Shown here one piece after another: positions 1 through 7,847 of a stretch of 41,094 nt of DNA. A model generated the notes under the pieces. It was not told where the DNA came from. It made no database searches and saw nothing but the letters and a program-made list of their open reading frames with translations. Both the position numbers and the translations under genes were made by a program. The stretch's first letter is position 1, and each line of letters opens with the position of its first letter. This DNA comes from a virus, in IMG/VR virus record IMGVR_UViG_3300048927_000767, positions 1 to 41,094 of that record, one strand, 5' to 3'.

Positions 1-462
1 ATGGAAATGTACCACTGCTGCATCACCCCGCTTGAGGTGGGTTCTGTCATTTTGCCGGGAAACTGGGGGCGAATTATCAAGCTCTACACATCTGCTGAAG
101 GCAACGTCCACATTGCCTATCGCGAGAAGATCCTCGAAGATCACAGGCAGGCAAACTTCCCCAACAAGCCCAGCAGACTTGATGGTGTCTTCGGCTGTCG
201 CGATCTCATGGACGCAATACAATATAAGCTTGAGAATGCACGCTGGTCGATAATCTACAGAGTAGAAACAGTCACGCAAGACCATCGAGTTCATCACGCG
301 CCCTGGACGTTCGATTACAACGATGCGAGAAAATTTTATTTCGAGGGGACACATGCCGTAGCCAACACATATTGGCAAGAGCACCCTCTCACCCAAGACA
401 TGGAAACGCTCGTCGACTGCCCTGTTCGAGTAGTCGAGCGCATACACGTGTCCGCCGCATGA
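1..462 (+). CDS. DUF2441-like protein, possibly ADP-ribosyltransferase fold; 5' end uncertain
   Basis: A 153-residue protein whose first visible ATG is base 1, so the true start may lie outside the window. It opens with a tyrosine-histidine pair (Y4-H5) and a G-N-W-G-R stretch at about 21-25, then R-E-K-I-L-E-D-H-R near 41-49 and P-S-R-L-D-G-V-F near 57-65. This resembles DUF2441-type proteins, which I recall as related to ADP-ribosyltransferase-like folds; that link is memory plus inference and no catalytic residue is proven. It is transcribed rightward, opposite to the phage late genes, so it could be a cargo gene at the phage left end or a host gene. No transmembrane segment or signal peptide is visible. 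Confidence 0.5.
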   Translation: MEMYHCCITPLEVGSVILPGNWGRIIKLYTSAEGNVHIAYREKILEDHRQANFPNKPSRLDGVFGCRDLMDAIQYKLENARWSIIYRVETVTQDHRVHHAPWTFDYNDARKFYFEGTHAVANTYWQEHPLTQDMETLVDCPVRVVERIHVSAA

Positions 463-566
463 CCTTTACTTCTTTACACTTTATCTATGAACTCACTTCG
501 ACGGTCCTTCTTGTCGCATGATTCACTCGTGTCAGCACCCCATCCCCAAAAAGGAAAGATAGCGCT

Positions 567-785
567 ATGGATGCAAAGAAAGATGCCAAAGGCGATTTGG
601 TAAACATACGATCCAAACTGGTGGAGCTCCGGCGCTCGCTTGCTACATACGGGCTTAAAAATGATATCGAAAATGCAGCAGCGCGGATCTCAGAGGTTCA
701 GGCAAACATAGAAGCAATTGATCGCGCCATCGCGGATGAAGTGGAATTGAACCGCAGCCCAATGACGATCAAGAACATCGGATAG
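567..785 (+). CDS. small helical (coiled-coil) protein, function unknown
   Basis: A 72-residue charged protein, almost wholly helical by its heptad-like spacing of Leu, Ile and Ala (residues about 11-60). The start is supported by an AAGGAAAG ribosome-binding site at 551-558, eight bases before the ATG. It is immediately followed by a strong hairpin terminator (796-827). I do not recognise a family. It is 104 bases after the gene ending at 462 and on the same strand, so the two may be co-transcribed, but the gap is long enough for a separate promoter. Confidence 0.5.
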   Translation: MDAKKDAKGDLVNIRSKLVELRRSLATYGLKNDIENAAARISEVQANIEAIDRAIADEVELNRSPMTIKNIG

Positions 786-795
786 CCTTAACGAC

Positions 796-827
796 AAAAG
801 CCGCCCGGATCGCTTCGAGCGGCTTTT
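796..827. terminator. bidirectional intrinsic terminator between convergent genes
   Basis: AAAAGCCGC (796-804) pairs perfectly with GCGGCTTTT (819-827) across a 14-base loop. A-tract and T-tract flank the GC stem on the two sides, so the hairpin can stop transcription in both directions. It lies between the rightward gene ending at 785 and the leftward gene ending at 844 and therefore marks the end of the phage late operon. Confidence 0.8.
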
Positions 828-843
828 GTTAAACAGCGATGCT

Positions 844-1170
844 TTACACTTCCTGTTGGGGAAGGAACAACATGTTATTTTCAAACATGTATGTCGGCCT
901 TCCTTCGAAAAGATGATGATAATGGGCTTGCTGCGGATCATTCAGTGTTCGCCCAACAACAACCCACTTTTTCCATTTGTTTGGTTCTGGGTTTACGGTG
1001 TCAACAACCGGGTCGATACCATATCCTAGAGCTGTAGAATTGGCGGCGGGATTGTCGATCTCTTCCGGCTTCGTTTGCGCTGGTGGATTGGTATCGGTAA
1101 TCGCCTTGATCGCATCGAACAAAGCCTGATCGCAGATGAAATATGCCTGCGAGATAATGTTGACTGCCAT
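844..1170 (-). CDS. phage hypothetical protein, last gene of late operon
   Basis: A 108-residue protein without a recognised domain. It is the final gene of the leftward late operon: its ATG is one base after the stop of the preceding gene (1172), with a GGAG at about nine bases, and a bidirectional terminator follows at 796-827. Asn/Pro-rich central segment, no signal peptide or membrane span. Its position next to the putative adhesin-like protein 1172-2017 suggests a distal virion or receptor-related role, which is inference only. Confidence 0.6.
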   Translation of the reverse strand: MAVNIISQAYFICDQALFDAIKAITDTNPPAQTKPEEIDNPAANSTALGYGIDPVVDTVNPEPNKWKKWVVVGRTLNDPQQAHYHHLFEGRPTYMFENNMLFLPQQEV

Positions 1171-1171
1171 T

Positions 1172-2017
1172 TTAATTTGCTCCTATTGCGCTCAAGTACG
1201 CAACCACTGCGTCACGTTCCGTCTTGATCATCGCGCTGGTCGCTATTCCGCCAACGCCCATGAAGGCTAGGTTGTCGCGCCCGTAACCAGTTCCGAGGCG
1301 CAGGAAGAGCAATTCCTTAACCTGCATCGCGGCGCTTGCCCGTGTAACGGGACCACCCAGAGGCAATCCATCAGATCCATAGAACTGGTACTGATTGGCG
1401 CTGATACGCACCACGGCCTTGTAACCGAGGCGCGTTCCACCAACAGATGCAGAGTTGTCATTCGTCGTGGCATTGATGCGCGCGCCCATACCGCCAGTGC
1501 CATCACGCGGGCGAACGAAAGTCAGTGTTCCGGCTGTTGTGTCCATCCCAACAACAGGATCATTGTTTTGTCCGTCCGAGAAAGTGCCGTTGATATAGAA
1601 CCGCAAGCTTGAGCCATCTTGCGTGAACAGGTTTCCTGCAGCCGTGAAAATGTAATTGGTTCCCAGATACGCCACGACGCCGTCACTGGTGTATCCTTTG
1701 TCAATCACGGCAATGGGGCTGTTGATCGGCACCAAGCTGTTCGGCCCGGTTGGATTTTTTGCATTGAGGTTCATCGCCTGAAGTGCGTGGGCAGCGGGCA
1801 GATAAAGCAGATCCGATATCGGCCAGGTCGAAGCCTTCCACGCAAGCATTAGGGTGTTGAGCAGACCTTTTCGCGTGCTATCTGCCGATGTGGTCATGGC
1901 GTTAAACCATTTCACGGCATCCGCATCGTATACCGGCGCAGGAGGCGCCTGATTGCGTGCGCCAAAGCCTTTGCCCAAACCTATTCCAAGGCCAAATCGC
2001 GGGGCAAGAACACTCAT
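1172..2017 (-). CDS. putative distal virion/adhesin-like protein
   Basis: A 281-residue protein with a Gly-rich start, a helical segment at about 30-85, and a beta-rich body (about 100-260) with alternating hydrophobic residues and many Gly, Asn, Asp and Thr. This pattern resembles lectin-like (concanavalin-type) tail-associated or receptor-binding proteins, but no specific motif is diagnostic. It overlaps the upstream gene by four bases (ATGA), so translation is probably coupled. It lies at the distal end of the late operon, after lysis genes, where accessory fibre or decoration genes are often found. Function not assigned. Confidence 0.55.
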   Translation of the reverse strand: MSVLAPRFGLGIGLGKGFGARNQAPPAPVYDADAVKWFNAMTTSADSTRKGLLNTLMLAWKASTWPISDLLYLPAAHALQAMNLNAKNPTGPNSLVPINSPIAVIDKGYTSDGVVAYLGTNYIFTAAGNLFTQDGSSLRFYINGTFSDGQNNDPVVGMDTTAGTLTFVRPRDGTGGMGARINATTNDNSASVGGTRLGYKAVVRISANQYQFYGSDGLPLGGPVTRASAAMQVKELLFLRLGTGYGRDNLAFMGVGGIATSAMIKTERDAVVAYLSAIGAN

Positions 2018-2292
2018 GCACGCGTTTCCTTCCAGCCCCTCACCACCGGTGTCGTTGTCGCTCCAGCACGAAAATAAACAAGGTCGTTGGCCGCAAGGTC
2101 CACGACGAGCTCGCGTGTGCCACTCATAGAAAGTTCGATGTAATCCTGCGTTGCTTCATTTGGCGCAGCCTGTCCAATGAACACATGAGAGGTCACCCAA
2201 GACACCGCCTGCAGGCCAGCCCTGCTAAAACTGGTACCGTTGACGATCTGTTGAAACGTACCAGCGCCAGGCGCACTAAATGTTGCAGTCAT
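2014..2292 (-). CDS. small putative virion protein
   Basis: A 92-residue beta-rich protein with no membrane segment. The S-M-S-G-T-R-E-L-V-V-D-L stretch and final W-K-E-T-R-A give it the look of a small virion or fibre-associated domain. It is coupled to the next gene by an ATGA overlap at 2014-2017 and follows the lysis cassette by 9 bases. No family recognised; the assignment as a structural protein rests on operon position and composition. Confidence 0.5.
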   Translation of the reverse strand: MTATFSAPGAGTFQQIVNGTSFSRAGLQAVSWVTSHVFIGQAAPNEATQDYIELSMSGTRELVVDLAANDLVYFRAGATTTPVVRGWKETRA

Positions 2293-2301
2293 GATTAACC
2301 C

Positions 2302-2667
2302 TCAGCCTTTCCCGATCGCGCGGATGAATGGAATGATTTTGTCTTGCAGCCAGATCACGATGCCGCCACCGCCGATGGCCCCGGCCACTGAAGCGCCGAG
2401 CAGGTAACCGCGCCCCATGATCTTCATGCGCTCGAATGTGGCGGCGGCATCTTCACCCTTCGCCACACGTTTGTTCATGGCGTCGAGACCTTCGAGCACC
2501 TTGGAGAGGTCGCGCTCTATCTTTTCGATGCGCTCATACTGCGCCTTGCGACGCCCTTCATCTTTCTCGAAATCCTCGAAAAGGCTTTCGACCTGGGCTC
2601 CGATGACGGCGACAGTCTGGTAGAGCTGGATATCGACAGGAAATTGTGGTGGAGCTGGAGGCCTCAT
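2302..2667 (-). CDS. coiled-coil membrane-anchored protein (DUF1515-like)
   Basis: The chosen ATG (2665-2667) overlaps the Rz1-like stop as ATGA; a longer version from 2730 is possible but would run deep into that gene. The 121-residue protein has a Pro-rich start (M-R-P-P-A-P-P), a long charged coiled coil (about 25-75) and one C-terminal hydrophobic segment rich in Gly/Ala/Ile (about 88-110). This resembles the DUF1515-type proteins of rhizobial phages, by memory. Sitting in the lysis cassette, it may be a holin-like or antiholin-like protein; that is not established. Confidence 0.5.
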   Translation of the reverse strand: MRPPAPPQFPVDIQLYQTVAVIGAQVESLFEDFEKDEGRRKAQYERIEKIERDLSKVLEGLDAMNKRVAKGEDAAATFERMKIMGRGYLLGASVAGAIGGGGIVIWLQDKIIPFIRAIGKG

Positions 2668-2957
2668 TTCGCCCCCTGCGCCTGCAGCGCGCGAATGACG
2701 TTCGCCTTTTCCGCATTCATTTCCCGGCACTCAGCGAATAGCCGGCGATCCTGCCCCCATAGACGCCACTGCGCATCGTCGGAAGCTTTGGGCGGGATGA
2801 TCACGAGATCCTTGCACTCGGCCAGCGCGGTTTCTGAAACATGTGCAGCGCGCGGACGCGTATCAGTTGCCGAGGCGTCCGATCGCGTTGAGAGCGTTCC
2901 GCACGCTGTCAGGCATAAACTCGTGACAAACAGCAAGATCATCTTCAGCAGCAGCAT
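2664..2957 (-). CDS. Rz1-like outer-membrane spanin lipoprotein
   Basis: A 97-residue protein whose start (ATG 2955-2957) has a GGAG/AGAGGG ribosome-binding site just upstream. It begins with a hydrophobic signal sequence ending in the lipobox L-T-A-C at about residues 16-19, so the mature protein would start at a lipidated Cys. The mature part is short and polar. In phages, such a lipoprotein pairs with an inner-membrane Rz to fuse inner and outer membranes at lysis. It starts inside the Rz-like gene (2863-3327) in another frame, the classic Rz/Rz1 overlap. Recognition is from architecture and position rather than sequence identity. Confidence 0.7.
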   Translation of the reverse strand: MLLLKMILLFVTSLCLTACGTLSTRSDASATDTRPRAAHVSETALAECKDLVIIPPKASDDAQWRLWGQDRRLFAECREMNAEKANVIRALQAQGAK

Positions 2958-3327
2958 TCTTTTCCCTCTCCAGCTCGATCGCTTGTTCAAGCGCCGAGTA
3001 GCGAACATCATTGATTATGGATGCATCGAGACGCGCCTTTTCAGCCGCATCGATTTTCGCTTGCGCCACCAGGCGTTCTTCATCGCGCATGATATCCAGA
3101 CGCCGCTGTTTTTCCTGCCAGACCAGACGCTCTGAAAGCGCACCCTCTTCGCGCGCCTTTGCGACCTGCAATGGAACACGACCGGCCAGCAACTCGCGCA
3201 CCATCGGCACGCGATCGATAAGAGGAATGTCGCGGACAACGGGCACGCCTTCATAGAAGGCCAGCATAAGCAGGATTGCGGGCGCACCAACAACTACGGC
3301 ATTAAGCAACAGCGAAACGGCCCTCAT
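2863..3327 (-). CDS. Rz-like inner-membrane spanin
   Basis: A 154-residue protein starting at ATG 3325-3327, which overlaps the lysozyme stop as ATGA. One N-terminal membrane segment (about residues 3-23) is followed by a short linker and a long charged coiled coil (about 50-125) rich in Arg, Glu, Lys and Ala. That is the i-spanin layout. The Rz1-like lipoprotein begins within its 3' third in a different frame. Together with the holin (3880-4125) and lysozyme (3324-3917) this makes a complete Gram-negative lysis cassette. Confidence 0.7.
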   Translation of the reverse strand: MRAVSLLLNAVVVGAPAILLMLAFYEGVPVVRDIPLIDRVPMVRELLAGRVPLQVAKAREEGALSERLVWQEKQRRLDIMRDEERLVAQAKIDAAEKARLDASIINDVRYSALEQAIELEREKNAAAEDDLAVCHEFMPDSVRNALNAIGRLGN

Positions 3328-3917
3328 AGACCGCTCACACACAGCTCGGCCTCACCGATCCGCTGCGCATCACCCATCTCGCGGCGATTGACGAGGCCGG
3401 TGTAGACATTGCCACCGGCTTGATTGAACGCAGTGGCGGCTTCACAACTCGCCAGCATGTGCCCTGCCCGCGCCATCCGTGCAGCCGTTGAATTGCAGGC
3501 TTTAACCGGCCCGATGTTGTAGGAAAGCGAGGTCATCGACGCCTGCCAGCTGAGCGGCTTCTGCTCGAAGCCCACGATGCAGCGCGTCAGAGGCCGGAAG
3601 TAGTCGCGCGTGACACGTTGCTCCAAACGTCGATCGCATCCTGCAGGCGTCTCGACCATGCCGGGCTTGACGTTTTCAGTGTCGCCGTCGCAAATGGTCC
3701 ACACAGGAGGTTTTGCCAACCGGTCGAAGTAAGCGACAAGCTTGCGGCCTTCCCACGGTTTGATCAGCTCCTTGATCGCCAGCGTCACGGCCGGAGGTGT
3801 GTCGACGGTAGGCGCGCCGTATTGAACGTAAGCCGCACCGCCTGCAGAGAACGCAGCAACAACAGCAGCGATCGCGGCCTTAGCCCTGCGCGTCGGGACG
3901 ATCTTGTTGATCGGCAT
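3324..3917 (-). CDS. endolysin, GH24 lysozyme with SAR-type N-terminus
   Basis: A 197-residue muramidase. The start ATG 3915-3917 has AAGGT eight bases upstream. Residues about 11-33 form a weakly hydrophobic Ala/Gly-rich segment, typical of signal-anchor-release endolysins that are exported by Sec and held in the membrane until holin or pinholin action. The GH24 catalytic block follows: K-P-W-E-G-R at about 53-58 gives the catalytic Glu, with an Asp nine residues later and W-T-I-C-D-G-D-T after it. Several Cys residues fit thiol-regulated SAR lysozymes of the P1/P21 kind. It overlaps the holin gene by 38 bases. Confidence 0.85.
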   Translation of the reverse strand: MPINKIVPTRRAKAAIAAVVAAFSAGGAAYVQYGAPTVDTPPAVTLAIKELIKPWEGRKLVAYFDRLAKPPVWTICDGDTENVKPGMVETPAGCDRRLEQRVTRDYFRPLTRCIVGFEQKPLSWQASMTSLSYNIGPVKACNSTAARMARAGHMLASCEAATAFNQAGGNVYTGLVNRREMGDAQRIGEAELCVSGL

Positions 3918-4125
3918 TGGAGATACCTTTCTGCGCAACCAGGCGCGCGACAAATGCGCCGCCAACCGACAGAAATGTCAGGGCAGCAAAAATACCGGTT
4001 GGAATGGGATAGATGCCGCCGAGCAGCGGCAGCGCGACTTCAAGGCCGGACAACACACCGGCAAGCACAATGAGGCGCACGGACCAGGCGCGTTTCAGCA
4101 CCTGCCGCCAATTAGAGACGAACAT
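3880..4125 (-). CDS. holin-like small membrane protein
   Basis: An 81-residue protein with two hydrophobic segments (about 17-38 and 44-66), a basic N-terminus (W-R-Q-V-L-K-R-A-W) and a charged tail. ATG 4123-4125 has AGGA at eight bases. It lies directly upstream of, and overlaps, the lysozyme gene, which is the normal holin position. The family resembles small holin-like proteins of alphaproteobacterial phages; no functional residue can be pointed to, so the role rests on topology and location. Confidence 0.65.
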   Translation of the reverse strand: MFVSNWRQVLKRAWSVRLIVLAGVLSGLEVALPLLGGIYPIPTGIFAALTFLSVGGAFVARLVAQKGISNADQQDRPDAQG

Positions 4126-4217
4126 GGAATATGTCCTGATTTATAGAAGTTTGATGCCGCAGACCGGGCTGCAGATTATTCCGCCATCAATAAGCAATGC
4201 AGCGCATCACTCGTCGA

Positions 4218-5372
4218 CTACCCATGATGGTTGGAGGACTTTCTGTTTCCAGAATAAAAGTTTGGCAGCAAGGCATTCATGGCAGGACCGAGGTAGCGTG
4301 CACTGACCAACTCCAACACCCACGCAGCGGCCAATGATATGAGTACGACGAGCGCCACAGAGAACAGAGGATTAATGCCAGCCAACTGAGCAGCAAGCAT
4401 TGTCATCACGGGGAGGTGAACCAAATACAAAGGATAAGACAACTCCCCGATCATTCGATCGAACGACCAATCCTTCGTTAAATGGAACAGACAAGGCACG
4501 GCCAGGAATGCCGCGATCAGCGCCAGTGAAGAGTTTATCGAGATTGAGTAAACCCGATATTCCGGGAACAGTGGGTAGATTACCAACGCGACCATAAGTG
4601 CAAATGCATAGGCCGGATGGAGAAGCATTCCTGCGTTGTAAACTCGGTGCGCCACCATCCCACCCACGAAGAATGTCAACTCGAAGGGGAAGAAACGGTA
4701 ACGCCAGGGATCGCCATCGAAACCCAATTGATAAGCCACCACACGAAGCAATCCAACTCCCAACGCGATAAGGACGAGAGTTGTCGTTTTTCTTTTCGAG
4801 AACCATGGCGCCAAGCAGTAGAACATCAGTTCAAGGCTCAGCGTCCATGAAGGCACTATCAGTAAAAGGTTGTATGGTTGAGGGCCATCTCCTCGACCCA
4901 AGGCATCTACCAAGACTGTGCCCATCTCGGTTACCTTGGCGAAAAACAGTCCATCTTGACCAAACAGAACAACGTTCGAGATCGTCGCCCAAATTGTATA
5001 AAGCGGACCGAGTTCACTGGCGATTTCAAAAATATTGGACTGCGAGAGAATAGCCCAAATCAACACGCAAACCAACACCAACCAGTACGCAGGATAAATT
5101 CGGATTGCTCGAGCGATGTAAAAATCTGTTAGCCTAAGACTGCCGTCCGCTTTTCGGTACTTACCCGAAAGGACCAGAGACATATAGAAACCAGAGATTA
5201 TAAAGAAAATCTCGACAGCCACTTCACCGCCAACAAGTGGACGGAAACCGACCCACCACGAAGGCAAATGCGCAACGATGACCGAAATTGCAAGTATAAG
5301 TCTAAGAGCACCCATATTGGCTCGCTCGCATGATGTACCATTCATGTCAAGCAAGACGCGCCGCCCCGTCAT
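4218..5372 (-). CDS. acyltransferase family 3 membrane protein (probable LPS/O-antigen-modifying moron)
   Basis: A 384-residue integral membrane protein with about ten hydrophobic segments. The acyltransferase-3 signature is present: a conserved His in V-A-H-L near residue 34 at the end of TM1, G-E-V-A-V-E-I-F-F-I-I-S-G-F near 48-61, and R-A-I-R-I-Y-P-A-Y-W near 88-97. Members such as OafA and Oac O-acetylate surface polysaccharide. The start ATG 5370-5372 overlaps the upstream stop as ATGA; a later ATG at 5345 is also possible. It lies between the tail-fibre genes and the lysis cassette, and parts are visibly more AT-rich than its neighbours, which suggests a separately acquired lysogenic-conversion gene. 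Confidence 0.85.
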   Translation of the reverse strand: MTGRRVLLDMNGTSCERANMGALRLILAISVIVAHLPSWWVGFRPLVGGEVAVEIFFIISGFYMSLVLSGKYRKADGSLRLTDFYIARAIRIYPAYWLVLVCVLIWAILSQSNIFEIASELGPLYTIWATISNVVLFGQDGLFFAKVTEMGTVLVDALGRGDGPQPYNLLLIVPSWTLSLELMFYCLAPWFSKRKTTTLVLIALGVGLLRVVAYQLGFDGDPWRYRFFPFELTFFVGGMVAHRVYNAGMLLHPAYAFALMVALVIYPLFPEYRVYSISINSSLALIAAFLAVPCLFHLTKDWSFDRMIGELSYPLYLVHLPVMTMLAAQLAGINPLFSVALVVLISLAAAWVLELVSARYLGPAMNALLPNFYSGNRKSSNHHG

Positions 5373-5851
5373 GGCCAATATTGATCTGACGTAAAGTCAG
5401 AGGCAATTTCAGGCATATCCTTGATCGCACGCGCAGCAAATATGTGCGCCTCTTCATGGGCCGCAGCAGCCTGGCCAAATGCGAAACACGTTTGAGCGTC
5501 CATCTCCGTCATGCTGTTATCATCAGCAATCCAGCGAAACGGTTGCTCACCGCCATGCCAATGCAGATCACCCGCCTGCGAACCATTTGAGATAGCAAAC
5601 CCTGCCAACGTTCCAGCGCCGGTGACCCTTTGCCTGCTGATGGGATCGAAAGCATAGCGCTTGCCGGTGAAGCTGAAACCTGCATGAATGCGACGGTCTC
5701 GTTCTTCATTCACATCTGACGCGGTCGGCTTCTTTTCGATAAAGTTACGAAATTCTGGATCTTCAGCATCGATCTCGTCAGTACCGTCCTGCTCAGCAGC
5801 GTAGAAGCCAACAATCTTGCCGAGTTCACGCTTTACATGCACTTTACTCAT
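5369..5851 (-). CDS. DUF4376-domain protein, tail-fibre associated
   Basis: A 160-residue protein. The central and C-terminal part has the DUF4376 pattern: R-D-R-R-I-H-A-G-F-S-F near 51-61, then a beta-rich stretch and the helical A-A-A-A-H-E-E-A-H-I near 128-137. DUF4376 proteins are normally encoded just after tail fibres, often as C-terminal parts of fibres or fibre-assembly proteins. It overlaps the fibre gene by four bases and the acyltransferase gene by four bases, so it is translationally coupled on both sides. Confidence 0.7.
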   Translation of the reverse strand: MSKVHVKRELGKIVGFYAAEQDGTDEIDAEDPEFRNFIEKKPTASDVNEERDRRIHAGFSFTGKRYAFDPISRQRVTGAGTLAGFAISNGSQAGDLHWHGGEQPFRWIADDNSMTEMDAQTCFAFGQAAAAHEEAHIFAARAIKDMPEIASDFTSDQYWP

Positions 5852-6924
5852 GCTTCTCTCCCAAGCGAGATATCAGTCCAGCCATGGCCTCGCAGTACGA
5901 AGGCGGGACTTACTGGAGCGTTTCCAACAGCAAGTGTTCGGCGCCCGATCTGTCTGGATGTGTTGGTCAAAACCACCTCTGTTTCTGCAGTTACGGTGGT
6001 GTTGTTTGGCGTATTGACGGCTGTCGCGACATTAATGGCGCCACCACTTGTAATGTTGCCGCCATTGGCCAGTGCTAGCGTAAAGCCCGAAGTTGCAGCC
6101 GCACCGGACATCGTGAGTGTCAAAGCCAGTATCGGCTGCACGATGATGCCGGAAGGAACGCTGGAAAGCGTAATTGCCGACAGAGCTTGCAAGCTTGTTT
6201 CCGTAAGTTCTGTGACCGAGTTTGTCAGCGTGAAGCGATTAACAACTTGAGTAAACGGTTGAATATTGCCACTTCCATCCACCAGCACAGACCCAAGCCG
6301 CTGAACACGGCTCCAGCCAGTTGGCAAAGTCGGCGCAGCGACCGATAATGAAAACAGGCTATCGAAAACACCGGTCGTGTTATTGACCAGTGAATGCAGA
6401 TGATAAGTTAACCCGGCAGTTTTCGCCCCAGTATCAAGCCCGCCATTGCCAGTGCCAGCAGACCAAGCTGCATCCAACCGTTTGGTAATCACAGCCTCAT
6501 TGACAACACTCAGCCCTCCGCGCTTGGCGGATCCGACATCGATATCGATATCGTTGCTTGGATCGCTCGAATTGTTTGAAATCCGAAGTCCCTGCTTGAA
6601 ATCAGCACTCAAGGCCAACAGGCCAAGGTTCGTCTGCGCTTGCTGACGCTCCGGAATGGTTAAGGTCTGCGCAGCGTCGAAGCGAAGACGTTTTGCAAGC
6701 GCCCCATTCACTTTGGTCAGGAACTCTGGATCATCACCAAATGCATCAGCGATCTTGGAAAGGGTATTGAGGCCTTCAGGCGCATTACCCGTCACCAGCG
6801 CATTGACTTGCGCCAGTGTAAGATAGCCACCAACACCATCAAACATGACAGCAACCAGGTGCTCGCCACTTGCTTCAGCAAATGGCACAAGCTGATCGAT
6901 CCGGCGTAGTACGAGATCTGCCAC
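5848..6924 (-). CDS. tail fibre protein
   Basis: A 358-residue protein with a phage-fibre layout: an N-terminal attachment part, the helical repeat motif L-N-T-L-S-K-I-A-D-A-F-G-D-D-P-E-F (about 53-69), which is widespread in tail fibres, and a long Ser/Thr/Asn/Gly-rich beta body (about 110-340). It is followed by a DUF4376 gene and preceded by a second fibre-like gene (6930-7841) with a 5-base gap. It probably determines receptor binding; the receptor cannot be read from sequence. Confidence 0.75.
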   Translation of the reverse strand: MADLVLRRIDQLVPFAEASGEHLVAVMFDGVGGYLTLAQVNALVTGNAPEGLNTLSKIADAFGDDPEFLTKVNGALAKRLRFDAAQTLTIPERQQAQTNLGLLALSADFKQGLRISNNSSDPSNDIDIDVGSAKRGGLSVVNEAVITKRLDAAWSAGTGNGGLDTGAKTAGLTYHLHSLVNNTTGVFDSLFSLSVAAPTLPTGWSRVQRLGSVLVDGSGNIQPFTQVVNRFTLTNSVTELTETSLQALSAITLSSVPSGIIVQPILALTLTMSGAAATSGFTLALANGGNITSGGAINVATAVNTPNNTTVTAETEVVLTNTSRQIGRRTLAVGNAPVSPAFVLRGHGWTDISLGREA

Positions 6925-6929
6925 GGCGA

Positions 6930-7841
6930 TTACGCTCCCAAGTTAAAGTCGAGATAACCAGCAGAACTGGCAAAGGCTGCCGATGATTGCCAGTCGGTCC
7001 GGACCCGCGCCTGCGCCGTGTAACGGTTTACGTCGATGCTATCGACGAAAGCAGCCATATGGTCCATGGAAGCGGCTGGCGTTACATCGGCAGTGATGGA
7101 TCCTGCCACCGATTTGATAGTTGGCGTTCGTGCCCAACCAACAGTTTGCGTCGCAGAGTAGGCAAGTGTCCCCGCCCCAAGGCCACCGGGCTGGCCAGTC
7201 TTACGCTCACTCAGGGCAAGCCTGTCGAAGTTGACGAGATTGGTAATTGTCGCAACGTTACCGCCGCTGGTCGTCACGCGCGAAACCAGCATGTCGTCAT
7301 ATTTACTGTCGAAAAGCGGGGAAGCATCCGCCAGTGCACCGGGATTGTAGGTGGCGTTAGCCAGATCCTTCAGAGCGAAGCCATCTGTAGGGTTCCAACG
7401 AAGGTGATAGGTCTTGTTAGGCAACGTTGGAAAATCCATCTGCGCCGTCACGATATTGAAAATACCACGATGCAGAAAATTGGTGCCTGATGGCAAACGC
7501 ACCTGACCATCACCAGCAGAGACAACAGGAATGATCCCGGTCGATGTTTTGACATGCGGGAAGATCGGCAGGTTGGCGCGGGCCTGCGTCATCAAGACGT
7601 AGTTTTCGTCACCAGCACCACCTGTCGCTGCATCAATCAGTTTTCCGATTGCTTCGAGTAGCTGGTCAACCTTTTTGGGATCTGGGACGATACCGGCAGC
7701 TTCAATGACGGACATGATCTCGCGCTGCGGATGCTCGATCGCCTTTGCCGGGATCTTGGAGCCAGAAACAGCACCAGGTGTGTTTCTATCCACATAAGGG
7801 GCATTCGGGTCAGCACTGCCATAAGGCGCGTTATATTCCAT
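6930..7841 (-). CDS. tail fibre/collar-type protein
   Basis: A 303-residue protein immediately after the gp48-like baseplate gene. The N-terminal segment (N-A-P-Y-G-S-A-D-P-N-A-P-Y with K-A-I-E-H-P-Q-R-E-I near 34-43) is of the kind found in baseplate-proximal fibres of Mu-like and rhizobial phages, followed by a beta-rich body. Likely links the distal fibre 5848-6924 to the baseplate. No enzymatic motif seen. Confidence 0.7.
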   Translation of the reverse strand: MEYNAPYGSADPNAPYVDRNTPGAVSGSKIPAKAIEHPQREIMSVIEAAGIVPDPKKVDQLLEAIGKLIDAATGGAGDENYVLMTQARANLPIFPHVKTSTGIIPVVSAGDGQVRLPSGTNFLHRGIFNIVTAQMDFPTLPNKTYHLRWNPTDGFALKDLANATYNPGALADASPLFDSKYDDMLVSRVTTSGGNVATITNLVNFDRLALSERKTGQPGGLGAGTLAYSATQTVGWARTPTIKSVAGSITADVTPAASMDHMAAFVDSIDVNRYTAQARVRTDWQSSAAFASSAGYLDFNLGA

Positions 7842-7847
7842 GTTTCC

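Noticed and set aside
1-830. Left attachment site
   Set aside because: I looked for the tRNA-Gly 3' segment (for example GGGAATCGAACCC) at the left end and did not find it.
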